DNA of 64,000 nt from Piromyces finnis (Eukaryota > Neocallimastigomycota > Neocallimastigomycetes > Neocallimastigales > Neocallimastigaceae), in NCBI GenBank assembly GCA_002104945.1, contig MCFH01000016.1, forward strand, positions 248,001 through 312,000. Reading direction: 5' to 3'. Positions 35,860 through 50,906 of the stretch are shown here, in pieces. Position 1 is the stretch's first letter. Every line of letters starts with the position of its first letter. Made by a program: the position numbers and the translations under genes. The notes below the pieces were generated by a model that was not told the origin of the DNA, searched no databases, and saw only the letters and a list, made by a program, of their open reading frames with translations.

Positions 35860-37286
35860 GGTGAAACTGTACAATATAATTGGTAAAACAAAAAAGTATT
35901 ATTTTTTTTGTTTGTGTTTGGTTGGGTTTTTTTAATATTAATACAATTCTTTATCCTTTTGTTGTTATTATTTATTCATTGTGCTATAAATATTGTTTTT
36001 ATATACAGTTTAAGTCTGCCTACCTTTTCTATCATTAGGATAATAATATAGTTAAAAATTATATGGTTTTTTTATTAATTTAAATAAAAAATGGTTATCC
36101 TTTTTATAATAAATGTTTTTTATCCCTAAAAATTAATGAATAATGTATTTTATTATACATTAATTTTATTATCAAAAACAAACTCCGATATGCTAAAAAA
36201 AATTTAATAAAAAATTTAAACTTTTACCCTTTTACATAATGTATACACTATCTATCTTCACCTACATTTTTTAAAATTGAAAGATAATGTTACAGCTATT
36301 TTTAGATGAAGATAAGATGCAATGACAATTTTTTAAAGTTTATAAACATTTGGTTATGAAAACTTTTTAAATACGATAAAATTTAGATAACATGCAAGAT
36401 TTGATCAAACATTTGATATATCATTAAATAGCAATATTACTATTAATAATAATAATAATACTCCATTACTACCATTATACTACTAATTATTAGTATTAAT
36501 ATTATTAATATTAGTAGTAGTAGTAGTAGTAGTAATTGTTGTTGTTGTTGTTGTAGTGGTAGTAATAAAAAGAATTGTTTAAATCATATAATTATCATAT
36601 TATAGTAATTCCTTTTTTTTTTTTTTCATATTGAATAATCTTATAATAGTGGAAAATAAAAAAAAAATAAAAAGCATTACCAATAATGATGATAAATGTG
36701 ACTATTTTAATTAATAATAAAAAATTATGTCTTTGGTCTAAGACATTGACCTATAATTTCATTGGTATTTTTATTTTTTTTAAAAGTAAATTTCCTAACC
36801 ACAAATCTTTTCATCTTCCACCTACCCATGTAGCCTACAGAATTATCAAATAATTTTTTTTAAAAGATAATTTTTTTTAATATAAAAATTTATCACAAAA
36901 ACTTTTAGATGGTTTTTTATTGGTTCATTGAATTTGATAATTAAATTGAATGAAATTGATAAATTTGTTTAATTTATTAAAATAAAAATTAAAATTTAAA
37001 CTTTAAAAAGTTAAAATTATGAAATATAAAAAAAAGAGGATATTGAAAAAAGGTTGAAAATAAGAAAAAAAAAAAAAAACTAATTTGAATAGGCATTTCT
37101 TTTTTTTTTTTTATTATTATCACCATTAACTATCATCATTTCTTTAATCATTTTTATTCATTTAAAAAATAATTATAGTGTAATTTTAAATTTTAAAAAG
37201 ATTAAATTTTAAAAAGGACAGGATAATTTATAATGTTTTTATATAATAGTTTAAATCGTTTATTAAAGGGTGTAAAAGTTAATAAT

Positions 37287-37319
37287 GTAAAAGTTAATAA
37301 TTATATTATTAACTTTTAC
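37287..37319. repeat. Perfect 15-bp hairpin
   Basis: Left arm GTAAAAGTTAATAAT (37287-37301), 3-base loop, and exact reverse-complement right arm (37305-37319). It is preceded by another partial copy of the arm (37272-37286). Confidence 0.9.
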
Positions 37320-38789
37320 TATTTTATTTCAGTTGACATCGCTAGAATAATAGATGGAAATTTTATTATTTATTACTTTATTTGTTTTCTCCTTTGATGG
37401 TTTGTAAAAACTAAAGTTTTAAAATTTTATATTAGTATAAAAAAAAAAGTTTATAGTTTGCTATCTAGGTCGTGAATACTTAATAGAGTTTTAAATTTCT
37501 TGGGATGATTTTAGAGTTTAATAAATATGAAAAAAAAATATTTTAAATTTAAATATTATTAAATTATTCCTTTGGAAAAAAAAAAAAGTTCATTTAAAAC
37601 TTTATCAATGGATTAAAAAAAGAAGATGAATAGGAATTGACCTTTGTAACAAAGTCTTGATCCAATTATTTTTTTTATAATAATATTATGTATCTATAAT
37701 TATAATTGAAATCAAATGGTTGTGTGTAATCCTGCCTGTTTTTTTTCTTTTTTTTTATAAATCAATGTTAATATAAATAAATTAAATAATTATTAATTCT
37801 AATTATAAATACAAATATAAACAAATACTTGATCATTATAATATTATATTTTATATTATTTTATATACCTTATCACTATTTTATTTTGATGTTTTTTTTT
37901 TTTTTTTTAAAAAAAAGAAATGTTTTACTTATCTATTAGTATAAAAAACTACCGATAAAACGATCAATTGATTACATATTATTTAAATGGTTATTATAAA
38001 AATTTGAATTATTAGTTGATTTAATTTGAAAAGTAAAGTAGTTTTATGACCTTACAGCCTACTACAGTCTACTACTACTACTACTATTACAACACAAATT
38101 ACAACCTTTTATTAAAATTTTTTAATATATAATAAATTTTAATAATTATTTTCAGTTTTCAATGTCATTCATGCTATTTATTGTTAGTATGGATCAATTT
38201 TACTAAATTTTTAATATTAAAAATGATATCTCTTTGGCTTTATTTTCTTTTTTCATATCTCTCTAATTATAACTTTATCGAGAATAATCATTCTTTTTTT
38301 TTTTAAAGTCTTCCTTATTATTTTTTTTTTTAATTTGACTTTTTTTAAAAAAAAAATATTTTAAATTGACATTTTTTAATATATTAAAATACACTTTATT
38401 ATATTTAGAAATATTTATATAATATATATAATATTAATTAAAAAATTTAAAATATTTAAATTAAAAATATATTAAATATAAAGTTTAAAAATATAAAAGT
38501 TTAAATTTATTTTTATATAAAATAAAGTTTGATAAAAATTATCTTAAAAGATAAAAAATAAAAAAAATCCATGAAGAATAAGAAGGAATAAGGGAATAAA
38601 AGTGGTATTTTAAAAAGGTTTTTTTTTAACCTTTTAAATAAAATATTTAATGCAGTAAAAAAAAAGATATTTCAATGTAATACGATTAAAATATTCTAAT
38701 GGATCGTTTGTTAAAAATATATTTTTTATTATATATCTTTATCATCATCCTTTCTTTATCTTTCTATCATTTTAAAAGTTTAATTTGTT

Positions 38790-38826
<37 letters not shown>

Positions 38827-40774
38827 AATGGCTATCTTTTTATTTAGTGTGAGTTTATTTTTTTATTTAATAACTAATCTTTTTTTTTTTATAGAAAAAA
38901 ACTAGTAATTTATTTTTTATGAAATATTGGTTGATATTAATATTTATAATTTATCTTTTTTTTTTAATATTTCCAATATTGTGTATTCCTCAATAATAAC
39001 TAATAAAAGAACATTTAATGTAGATAAATTCATCTATATTGTAAACATAAATAAAATAATCTTTTTATAGATATTATTATTAATCTTTTATGTTTTTTTT
39101 TTTTTTTTTTTAAATTCATTATTATTGATCCTAAAATTGAATAAAAAAAAAAAAGATAGCAATTAAACTTAATATTATTTTCTTTATTAATATTATTTAA
39201 TATTATTCTTATTTATTATTTGTTTTATTCTTATTTATTTTATTAATAACTATTTTTTTTTTATATATTTTTTATGGTTAAAAAGGTTTTATTATTTAAT
39301 ATATTTTATTTTTATTAAATTTATTTTTTTTATAATAAAATAAAATTTATAAAAATTTTATTTTTTTTTATCTCAAAAAAAAAAAAGCTTTTAAAAAAAA
39401 CTAATCATTTATATCATTTGTTGTTTTTTTTTACTAGATAATTTAAATGTTTTTAATACAATAAAACCTTTGAGTAAAATTTAATAAAATACTCAAAAAA
39501 ATAAAGTAAAAAAAAAAAAAATAACAAATATTTAAAAAGTATTTTTTTTTAAAAAAAAAATAAATGTAAATTTCCTTATTATATAATTATAATATTTTTT
39601 TTTATATTTCAAATTTAAAGTATATATAATATATATATGGGAATAATAGTTAAAATAACGGTTAGAAGGATATTCAATAACAATAAATAAATAAATACAA
39701 TATATATAAAAACAGAAAGTAAAATATAATAATTATTATATTAAAATGACATTTTGAGTAAATTATCGGTAGAAAAAAAAAAAAAAAAATCAATGAGAAC
39801 ATTTTGGATTACAAAATAAAGACAACAATAAAGTGAAAAATTATTATTAAATATTAAAAAGCAATATTAAATAATTGTTGAGTATTAAAAAAAAAAGTGA
39901 TAAAAGCAAAACAACATATTATATTAAATCTTTCTTTAATCTGTTAATAATTTTAAAACAATTAATTTTAATTCACCTTATTGAAAAGAGACAATTTTAT
40001 AACAATTAATTTTCATTCACCTTAATTTAAAAAAAGAGAAATTATTATTTATATTTATATTACTATTTTTTTTCACATATAAAAAAAACAAAACTTAAAG
40101 GATTCTTTTTAGAAAATAAAAAATTTTATAAACCCAAAAATACTATTCAATAATATATTCAATAGTTTACTTTTTAATAATTATATATTGAAGCACACAA
40201 TAGACTACCCTTTTAAATAAAAACCCATCAACACCCACTGTTATTTTTATAAAAATAAATATCTAGTTCAATTGTAATTCAATTTTGTTAAATTGGCTTC
40301 ATGGTAGTGGACCTATAAAATCACAGCTATAACTAATAAAAAAAAAATTTTTTTTTTGTGCAAGGTTAAAAAATTGATATTCCAGTATTTAATAAATCAA
40401 ATATATTAAATTTTTATTATACCAAAAAAAGAAAGTAACAACAATAACAAAAAAATAAAAAATTTTTAAAGTCACACCTTTTATAAAAAAAAAAAAGCTG
40501 GAATTTTTTACCTTTTTCTTTTTTTTTCAAATAAATACATTTATACTTGTATTATTTATTGCTTTCTTTAAATACCTAATGTTTATCTAATATATTTTAT
40601 TAATTTTTTTTTATATAATAATTATATATATAAAAAAATAAAATATTTTAATTGTGTCATTAATATTTTTTTTTTTTTTATTTATATATTCTTTTTTATT
40701 CTTTCTATTGGATATATAATTACTTCCCTTTTGAATATTAAAAATAATATTCATCATTAAACAATAATAATAAT

Positions 40775-43759
40775 ATGTCTACCATTATTTATTCACATTC
40801 CTACCCTCCTTCAAAAATATCAATATCACCCTCAGATTCATTGTTATTTCCAGAAATTTTTGAAAAGTATAGGTTTCTCAGAGTCAATAAAAATAATATT
40901 TCAAAAAAAAAAAAAAAAAAAGAACAAATTTTATAAAAATAATCATTATAAAAGTATTAATAATAGTAACAACAATAAAATAAAATATCAATATTTAGTA
41001 ATATTAAATCTACCGATTTTAGTACACCCATTACTACACCTGTTGTTGTCGTTCACTGTACTAATGAAAAAAATTGTTTAAATTCTCAATACAGTGAACT
41101 TACTTCTCCAATTAATATAAATACCAAAAATACTATTAATTATCTTAATTCATATCAATCACACGATACAAAATTTTCACCCGTTAAAACAAATCCTTTA
41201 TTTTTAAAAAATAGCTGTTTTTTTATATACTCAACTTTAGATAATCCATCCATGGAAGATTATAGACCTTCTTCAGAATTTAATACAGTAAAAACCAAAG
41301 AAACGGAAAATGGAATGCTTTCTTTATTCCCATTAAATAAACAAGGAGAAACCATTAAGACAGATAATTTTGACGATGTGTCCATTCAAAATGTGATGAA
41401 TAATACTTCATCAATGAAGAAAAATGACAATAAAATTCATAATATGAATCCTATTAATAATTTATCAGAACTTAACAAAATGGAAGATATTCATTTAATC
41501 AATTCAATAGATCAACATAAAATTAATCATGATCATCATCACTATATGGAAAATCCTTTTTATTATGAAACCACCAATATGACTGCATTAGATTCTGAAA
41601 TTAAACCATCCTACAGTTATTATTATGGTAAATTTTCAAATATAGATATATATTTACCTATAGAATAGAAAGTCTTTTTTTTTAATTTAATCATAGAATA
41701 GAGTAATAAAGAGGAATATCTTTAACATTTTTATATAAATAATAGAAAACGTGAAATAATGAATATATATATCATTATTATAATAAAATAATTAATATTT
41801 TTTTTTTTACCCCAAAAATTTAAATATTTTATCATTTTTTTTTTAAAAAAAAGGTAATAATCAACCAAATTTAAATTGTCAAATGGATAATCATCAAAAT
41901 AGTAATGTTAACAATTCTAGTAATATATTAATGAAAACTTCTCAATATACCCCACAATCAATTCCAATTCCAACTAATAATGTATCAACAAATTACTCAT
42001 CTTTTGATGGTATTGATAATATTGAAAAAACTTTAGAAGAAGTCAAGGAATTAATAGAAAAAAGTAAAGCATTATCATTAGGTGAAATCATATCACCAAG
42101 TAATCATAGTTCTGAATTAAATGAAAAAATGATAAATCAGTTAGAAGATCGAGCCTATACTCCATCAGATATCATAAATGAAACAGAAACCCCAAATGAT
42201 ACAGTAGGACAACCAATGATGTTAATACAAAATGAAACCGATACTAAAGAAGGTAAAAAAAAAAAAAGCGAGAATAATATTTATTTGAAAATAAAATAAC
42301 TATTAAATATTATTATGAATGAAATAATGAAATAAGGAAAAAAAATTTTTTTTTTTTGATTTTAAAGCGTGAGAAAAAAATTATTAACTAAATTTTTTTT
42401 TTTGAATTTATGATAATATTAATTTATATTAAACTATTAGCATTAAATAATGAAAATGGAAATAATAATACTTTTGTCAAGACGACTACTCTTTTAACAG
42501 AAACAATTACTACTACTACCACCACCACTATGGTAAAACAATTAACTAAAATCGAAATCGAAGATAATAGTGTTATCAATGAAAAAAAAGAAGTAAAAGA
42601 ACAAACTTTTACAGATAAAGAAACTAAAGTTGAAGTTATCAATACTAATGAATATGAAAAATCACCAAAAACTGAAGAAACCACAGAAAAAAAAGAAGAC
42701 ATTGTTAAGATGTATGAAGAAGATAAAAAAGAAGAAGATGAAAATGAAACATTATTTTCTTCACCAGATAGAGCTAATGATTCTGGTTTTGTTTCAGATG
42801 ATTCAACTAGTTATTATAGTAGTCGTTCCTCATCTCCTAGTCGTAGAAGAAGAAAATCTTCTTTAAAATCACCAAACTTCCCAGGTCGTCGTAAATCAGT
42901 TCAATTTAGTAATGATTTGGAAATGGTATGTTTATTTGAATGTTTAGATGCCCCAGAAGATATTGGTGAAAGTCCACATTTTGTAGTACCGGATTCTAAA
43001 GAAACAGTGATAGAAGAAAATCAAAAGAAGGAGGAAGCCCCAGAAGAAATCGTATATAAAAATGGTATTTGTTTAATTAATATTCCAGTATTTACTCCAT
43101 TTGATATGATGAGTAATATTATGGGTTTAGAAAGTATTGAACTCGTTGATGGTAGTATATTAAAAGGTACTATTCAAGTCAAAAATCTTGCTTATCATAA
43201 AAGTGTTGTTATTCGTTACACTCTTGATAACTGGAATACTACCAAGGAGGCACCAGCAGTTTATACTAGTGCTGTTACTAATGGCACTGCTTTTTATAGT
43301 GATGTTGGCCTTGATTTATTTACCTTTACCATTGATATGACCTCACAATTTAACGCTTTTAATAATTCATTGGTACCACACTTTGCTGATCACCCAATTG
43401 TGATGTCATTTGCTATTAAATATGAAGTCAATCATACTACCCATTGGGATAATAATAATTCTAATAACTTCCAAATAGAATTTGTTCAAATTCCAGAAAA
43501 TGAACCTGCTGTTACTCGTAAAAAGTGTTACCGTTCTCCAGGATATGAAGCCTTATTAGAAATGTCTAAAAAGACAACCAATAGTAAAATCGGGGATGAT
43601 GAATATACCTACTCTTCCAATAGTAAATAACAATAACACAAATTTTATTTTATTTAAATTACATTCTATAATAATATATAATTACCATTACCAATAATCA
43701 TCACTTTTATTAATTTTCATTTTAACATTATTATAAACATCATTTTTATTAATCCTAAA

Positions 43760-43795
<36 letters not shown>

Positions 43796-44129
43796 CATTA
43801 TTATTATAAATTATATTAATACTTCACAAATAGATTCTCAAGGAAATAATTATACATTTTCTAATGCTGCTGTTTGTACAATTCCAGCAGCAAAATTTGC
43901 TGCTATGAAGAAAAAACGTCGTCAATTAGCTTCTCATCCACCTGTCGTTGTACCCATCTATCCTCCACCACCATCTTCTGATTATCTATCTTCAAATAAT
44001 ACTATGTTTAATGATTCAACCTATTTAATTCAACAACAACAATCTGCAGCTTATTCTTCCATTTATAATACAGATACAAGATGTGGACGTTATGGACCAT
44101 CACCATATACTATATATAACAATAAGTAA
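40775..44129 (+). CDS. CBM21-domain PP1 regulatory subunit (Gac1/PPP1R3-like), paralog 1
   Basis: Predicted glycogen-targeting subunit of protein phosphatase 1, bringing PP1 to glycogen synthase/phosphorylase. Five exons join in phase: 40775-40866, 40999-41627, 41854-42252, 42441-43622 and 43834-44129, giving 865 residues. Residues 1-500 are Asn/Ser/Thr-rich and probably disordered. A PP1-docking RVxF-type motif KSVQF sits at ~525-529 in a basic patch (GRRKSVQFSND). The CBM21 domain spans ~595-721: VFTPFDMMSNI, GTIQVKNLAYHKSVVIRYT, DNWNT, and the signature WDNNNSNNF from ~709. The tail has CYRSPGYEALL, then a Pro/Gln/Tyr-rich end on a separate exon. The first exon join is inferred only from phase. 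A second CBM21 gene lies at 53442-56032. Confidence 0.88.
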
Positions 44130-44758
44130 TGAAAAAAAAAATTACCAAAAAAGAGGACCAACTTTTTTTTAATTGCATATTATTTGAATAAAAAAATAAA
44201 AATTAATTATAACAACACATTAGCATTTAGTATAACCTCCCCTCTACCCATAAAATGAAACCTAAAATTGAATTTAAAAAATAAAATAAAAAAAAGTATT
44301 ATAAATTTTTACTTTTTTTATTTTTTTTTTTTTTATTACATTCCCATTAGACAATACACCACATATTCTAATCATATTTATACATCATTATATCATATAT
44401 CAGGGAAAAAAAAAGGATTTAATTTTTTTTTATTTATTTTCTACTTTTTTTTATAATTATTATTATATATACATTTTTTTTAAAAAATAACTTTATAAAA
44501 ATTATTTAACCAACTTTACCCCATACTATATATATATATATATATATAATTTGCATATTTCAATAAGAAATTTTCAAAAAATATATTTTTTTTGTATTAT
44601 AAAAAAAAAATAATAAAATGAAAAATTAAAAAAAAAAAAAATAAAAAATAAAGAAAATATTATCATTTAATATTAAAAAAATGTATAAATAGATTATAAA
44701 ATACATTGTTTATCATATAAATATACCTATTAATTTTTTTTTTTTTTACCATAATACT

Positions 44759-44792
<34 letters not shown>

Positions 44793-45560
44793 AACCTATA
44801 ATATTTAAATAGCTTTGTATTTTTAAGTTATTTTTATATTTTAGTAAAAAAAAAAACATTAATAATAATAAAAAGGTAAAAAAAAAAAAAAAAAAAAAAA
44901 AACTAATATTAGTTCTACATTTATTTATCCATATTCTTCAATTAAATATATTATATTAAAAAGTAATTATTTTATTTTATATAAAACCATTGAATTAATT
45001 TATATTTAATGCAAACATTATATAAAATAAAACTACACTATCTATAATTTTTATTTCCATTTTTTTTTCTTAAAAATTATTATTGCTGTTGTTGTTAAAA
45101 TTCTTTAAAAAATCATTTTATAAATAAAATAAAAAAAAAAGAAAAAGACCTTTCTTCTTTTTTTTATTTTCTCCAAAGTAATATACTATTTTATTAATAT
45201 ATATAGTATATAAAAAAGACATTATATAGTATAAATATATATATCTCATTATTAACCTACTCATAAAGTAATTTTATTTTTTCTACCATAAAAAATCATT
45301 TAATTATATTTTAAATGTTTTCCAATTTTTTTTTTTTTTTTAAATTAAAAATAAAAAAAAAAAAAGTTTTATATAAAAAAAAAAAAAAAAAAGAAAAATT
45401 AATGGTTTATATAAAAAACTTTAAAATTAGATAAATTTCTAATTATGCAAAAATTCTTTATTTCTTTTTTTTGTAATCTTTGGAAAAAATAAAAAAGTAT
45501 AATGTTGTTAATGGAAAAGGGAAAATTAATTTTTTTTTTTTTTTTTTTTAATTTTATAGA
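44130..45560. other. Convergent spacer, no gene seen
   Basis: About 1.4 kb between the stops of the CBM21 gene (+) and the class C receptor gene (-). It contains many A and T runs (for example 44761-44789 and 44880-44901) and TA repeats (44529-44548). It presumably holds both 3' UTRs. Confidence 0.55.
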
Positions 45561-45864
45561 CTACTTTATATTATTATATAGCCTTTTTGATGAAGCAATG
45601 ACTAATTTAGATTTTGTGTGAATATTAATAAATTTTTGGATATATAAACTATATAGGACGGTAGCCGTACATAATATAGTTCCAAAAGCATTAAAAAAGT
45701 CTTGGAGGTTGACATTAATTTCATTTTGATTATTTATGATTTCTATTAATATTGTAAAAATAATATAGATGTACACAGAAAATCCTAAATCCTATGACAA
45801 ATAATATGGAAAAATCATAAAAAGGAAAAATAAAAGTAAATATATTATTATTATTATTATTCTA

Positions 45865-45947
<83 letters not shown>

Positions 45948-48900
45948 ATTACTTCTTTAAATTTTTTATCCACATTTCTAATAAAATAGGAGATCATTAA
46001 TCCACTAAACATAACAATAAGATTAAATCCTGTACTGTAATGGCAAATAATAATAAGCCGAAATAATAAAAGCAAAAAAGGAGGGGGAAATATATTTATT
46101 AATAAAAAGTTGATAATATATTAAAAAATTTAAAGAAAAAATAAAAAATTATTTTTATTATATAAAATACAAACCTCAAATTCATCGATAGAGGATATTT
46201 ACAAGCTTTATATTCCTCAAAATTTCTCGTTAATCCTTTTCTAATACTTATTTTATGAAGTATTGTCCAAAAAAAGGCCATTAACCAATGAAATATGGTA
46301 ATTAAGAAAACAATGGCATACATGATTTCTCTTGGTAAACCTAATCTCATTCTTCTTTTTTGACAAAATCTAAATAATTTTTCAAGTATTGAAATTTTTT
46401 TAAAATTTAGTATGGTTAATAATTTTATTTTATTTTATTCTTTTTTTTTTTTTTTTGGCATATTATCAGTGTTAATATTGCACTTACATTCTATAAATTC
46501 TTAAAGATTTTACAAATATAGAACCAAATACTAATGAAAATCCCTTTTATTAACGTATATTTGTATATTCAATAATAAAATAAATAATTAATAATACTAT
46601 AGAAAAAATAATTGTATGTTTTTTATTTGACAATCATTTAAAATTTATAAATAATAAAAGTATCTTTAACCTACTGTATTTTTAAATAAATATATGAAAT
46701 AACATTTATGAATTGTCTTTTCTACTGCTAACGTTAGTGCATATATTAAATTAATAATGGAACCAATGATAATTATAATTAAGAAATCCAAACCACCTTT
46801 TTATCCACATTTTTAAAAATTATCAATTATTCCCAATAGAAGAATTAAAAAATAATTTATTAAAGAATACTTTATAATATAATAAAAAATTTTTTTTTTT
46901 TACCTCCTTTAATAATTGAATCATTTTTATAGTGTATAAGTAAAGCAATAATAACTATTGAAGTGATTATTAATAGAGAGGCCAATATAGTAATGGCTTT
47001 ATCCATTATTTTCATTCTTTTTGATTGTTTATATTCATTACATAATGGTCCTGTAAAATGAGTATTACTACAATCACACACATTATTATTAATACATTTG
47101 CCACTGTAGCAAGAAGGCTCACATTTAGGTTCATAACTATTTAATAGAATATACATAATAAATATCATAATAGGTTTATTAATGTGGTGGTTGAAAAAAA
47201 ATTTTTTTAATAAAAATTTTTTTTTTTTTATCTTTTTTTAAAAGGAAAAAAAAAATATTAAGTAATTCTATTAAGAAAGTGAGGTCGTTACCATGTTTTA
47301 TAATTACTAACACCAATAAGTTGATTGATATGATCATCTTCATTACATTCTAGTATTTTAACTTCAACTTCTACTGAATTGTTTGTAAATGGAAAAAATG
47401 GACCTAAGCATTTGGAAATAATGATTAGTTTATTATTATTAAACATGTCATTTTTAATATATATAATTAGGATTTACCAAATGATTGAATTGTTAATATT
47501 AATGAATAAACTCCAGGATTTCCAAATACTATTTAAAGGAAAAAAAATTATTATTATAATTATTAAATATACATTAAGTATTCAGGTTTTGAGATAACAA
47601 AAAAAAAAAAATAGTAATGATAATTTATTTTAAAAATATAAAATTTTTGAGCCATATGAATATTATAAGTGACACTACCTCTAACTTTTGGAAATTCACA
47701 ATTATCATCCCAACAAAATGATTGATATTGACCTATAACTTCAGCATTATATGTATCATTAACTTCTACAGAAGTTAAAACAAATTCATCATACTTCATT
47801 TCACTTCCAAAAGATTGAAAGTTCATTTCTATTAAAATGATAGATAATCAAATATATATAATAAATTTTAATAAATTGAACGAAATCAATATAAAATATA
47901 AATTTATTAAAACAAATATCTTTACTAACGTCTTTCATAATCATCAAATAGATAACCTAGTTTTTATTAAATATAAAATAAAAAATGTGGTATATAAAAT
48001 ATTTTGATAATATAATATATATATATTATAATATAAATTAAATTTATATTATATTTTATAGAGCATAATATTGAATCATTTGTTTTATTAATTATTACAA
48101 ATCTATATATTTTTTAATTACTTTTAATATTTTTTGGAATGAAATCACCAGAATGGATCGAAAAACTTTTAATAGAATCTTCACTTAAAATAATTTTGGC
48201 AGGTTTTGTTACTATAGCCCCATCAATTGCTTCTAATTCATTAATATTTGAAATGTTTGGATTGGATTCTTTTGAATAACTGTATATAACATCCCCGAAT
48301 CTTGAATGATTATCGATGAAAACATTATCTATAAATTTTGTATGTAGATTATTATATTGACCCATAGAATAAATAACGCCACCATACTTTGTCGAATTAT
48401 TTCCAATATATTGTGAAGATGTTGATTCTATTGTACAACCAGTCAAATATAATAATTCCCCAATATGAAAGATAGTACCGGCTTCCCCTGTGTTGTTAAC
48501 AAAAAGAGAATCATAAATCATAAATAATCCAGAGGTTTGATCATTTTCATCCATATAAAAAAATCCATTTTTAAAATATGAATTTTTCACCGTATTGTTT
48601 CTAAAATCAATGTAGGTATAAACAGCAATTACACCTTTGTCTTTATATATATATATATATATATATTTTAATAAATAAATTAAAGTATTTCATTTTAATA
48701 AGAGTATTATTAATAAATTAAAATTCATTCTATGAATGAATAATTATATTATCACAATTTTAGAAATTATTTATGTACTTACCTCCATTGATATTATCAA
48801 ATATTGTATTTGAAATGGAAATATCGTTATATTCGGTAGATAATATTATCTCTGCCTTATTCATTAATCCATACTCATTTGGGAAATTTTCACATTTATT

Positions 48901-50869
48901 ATTTAAATTACATACATGTACATTTTTAATCTTTATAAGGGAAATATAAAATATATATATAACAATTATCAATAAATATTTAAGTGAAAAAGCATCAATA
49001 AATTTTTTTTTTTTTAAAATAAGAATTACCTCACTGTTAATTATTTCAAGATTTGAATTTCTTAATAAAAATATCGCTTTTGAATTAATTATTGCAAAAA
49101 AAAAATTTTTTTTATATAAATATATTTATAATGATAATATTTTTTATATAAATGAAAATAATTTAATAGAATTAGTTTTAATGAACTAAACAAGATATAA
49201 AGTTAGTTTAAGAAAGATGACTTTACGTCCTTGAGATATAAAATTATTTAATTTAAGTGCATTTATTTTTAACAAGGAGTCTAAATTTTAGAAATGATAA
49301 AAATTTAAGTTAAATACCAATTAATAGTTATTTTATATATGTTTATGTGTGTGTGTGAAATTATATTTATTCTAATAGTAATATTTTTGTGTATGAATAG
49401 GCACCATTTAGTTTATTTATTGAATAATACTGAATGAGCCCTAAAGCTGTTGTTGATTTAAAGTTTTCTATTAGGATGGATTGAATTACTGAAGTAGATT
49501 CTTCCTCTTGATAGTAAAATCTATTATTATTTTACATCGTAGTGGATATTAAAAAGATAACAAAATTTAATATAAAAACAATTTAAAATTATATAGATGT
49601 ATAATATTTTTTTTAATAAAAATTTTTACGATGTGTAATGACCACCACAATCAATTGCTTGAAGACTATTATTAAATGGGAATAATATATATGTAAATTG
49701 AATAGAATTATTATAAATTATACAAAAGTATTGTATATATATACTTTGTTAATTTACCTTGAAATTTGAACCTTGTTTTTATTTTCTATGTAAAAAATAG
49801 CATTTTCCTTCAAATTCAGTTGAAATAAATTATTTAACGTTATATTTGATGCAAGAAAAGAAATATCTAGGGAGTCATGAGAAGTATAAAATAAACCATA
49901 TTCACCATTTCCTATTAATTTATTAATACTCAAATTGCTTTTTTTTAAAAAAAAAAACAATGATAATTAATTTTAATATTCCAATCAATAGTAATAATAA
50001 TTGTTGTAGTAATTGTGATAATTGTTGCATAATAAAAGTAATAATAAATATATGCATGTATAAAAATCTATATTCTTTTTTTTTTTTATGTAAAAATCTA
50101 CCTAACTGTTAATGATACGGAACCTGAAACTATGAATGCAGCACCTGAAGTGTGTCTATTAATTAAATTTTCACCATAATAACTATCAAGTGTAACTATT
50201 GCTTGATTTTCAATACTAATAATATTTTATTATATTAAGTATATATATATATATTTAATATATCAAATATTTTATATATCATTTGTCAAATAGAAATGCA
50301 TTTATATTATATATATATATATATTTTAGGTATAAAATTATTTTCAATAATAAAAATTAATTAAATAATAATATATTTACTTCATGATTAAACCTCCATC
50401 ATTCATTCCTTTTATACCTCCTGTATTTATTTGTGTAATATTCTTAAAATTTACAAGTGAAGTATTATCTGATGTAATATGAGCCATACTTCCCTTTATT
50501 TTTATTATTGTATTACAAATTAATTTTAAAATAAATTAATTAAATATGAGAAATAGTAGTAATAATAATGATAAATAATACTAAATTTTATTTTTTTTTA
50601 TTTTAAAAAAAAAAAAATAGATATTAATAAAAAAGAAAAATTTACTAATTCCAATGATGTTGTATTTTTAAAATAAAGACCTTCTCCATAAAATGTGTTA
50701 ATATTATCAAGAATCAGACCTCCACCATTACCATGACTTAGAAAATCTTTAAATGTACAGTACTTTAAATCTATTGAACCAAGAGTTGAAAATGCTTTTA
50801 TACCCGCTCTTATATTTATATTTATATTATTATTATAAAATTAAAAAAGATAAATTATAAATTATTCAA

Positions 50870-50906
<37 letters not shown>

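Larger units (their letters stand above)
34569..40774. other. 6.2 kb gene-poor region between divergent genes
   Basis: No coding exon, tRNA or rRNA was recognised on either strand. Composition is extreme A/T with homopolymers (for example T runs at ~38788-38819). Embedded features are a duplicated ~86-base unit (35695-35860), AGT/TTG runs near 36518-36565, a perfect 15-bp hairpin at 37287-37319, and a duplicated 23-base word near 39958-40024. The flanking start codons (34568 minus, 40775 plus) face outward, so both promoters are here. A noncoding RNA or long 5' UTR cannot be ruled out. Confidence 0.55.

Noticed and set aside
42424-42702. Minus-strand Val/Ser-rich frame
   Set aside because: It is antisense to a Thr/Glu/Lys-rich exon of the first CBM21 gene.
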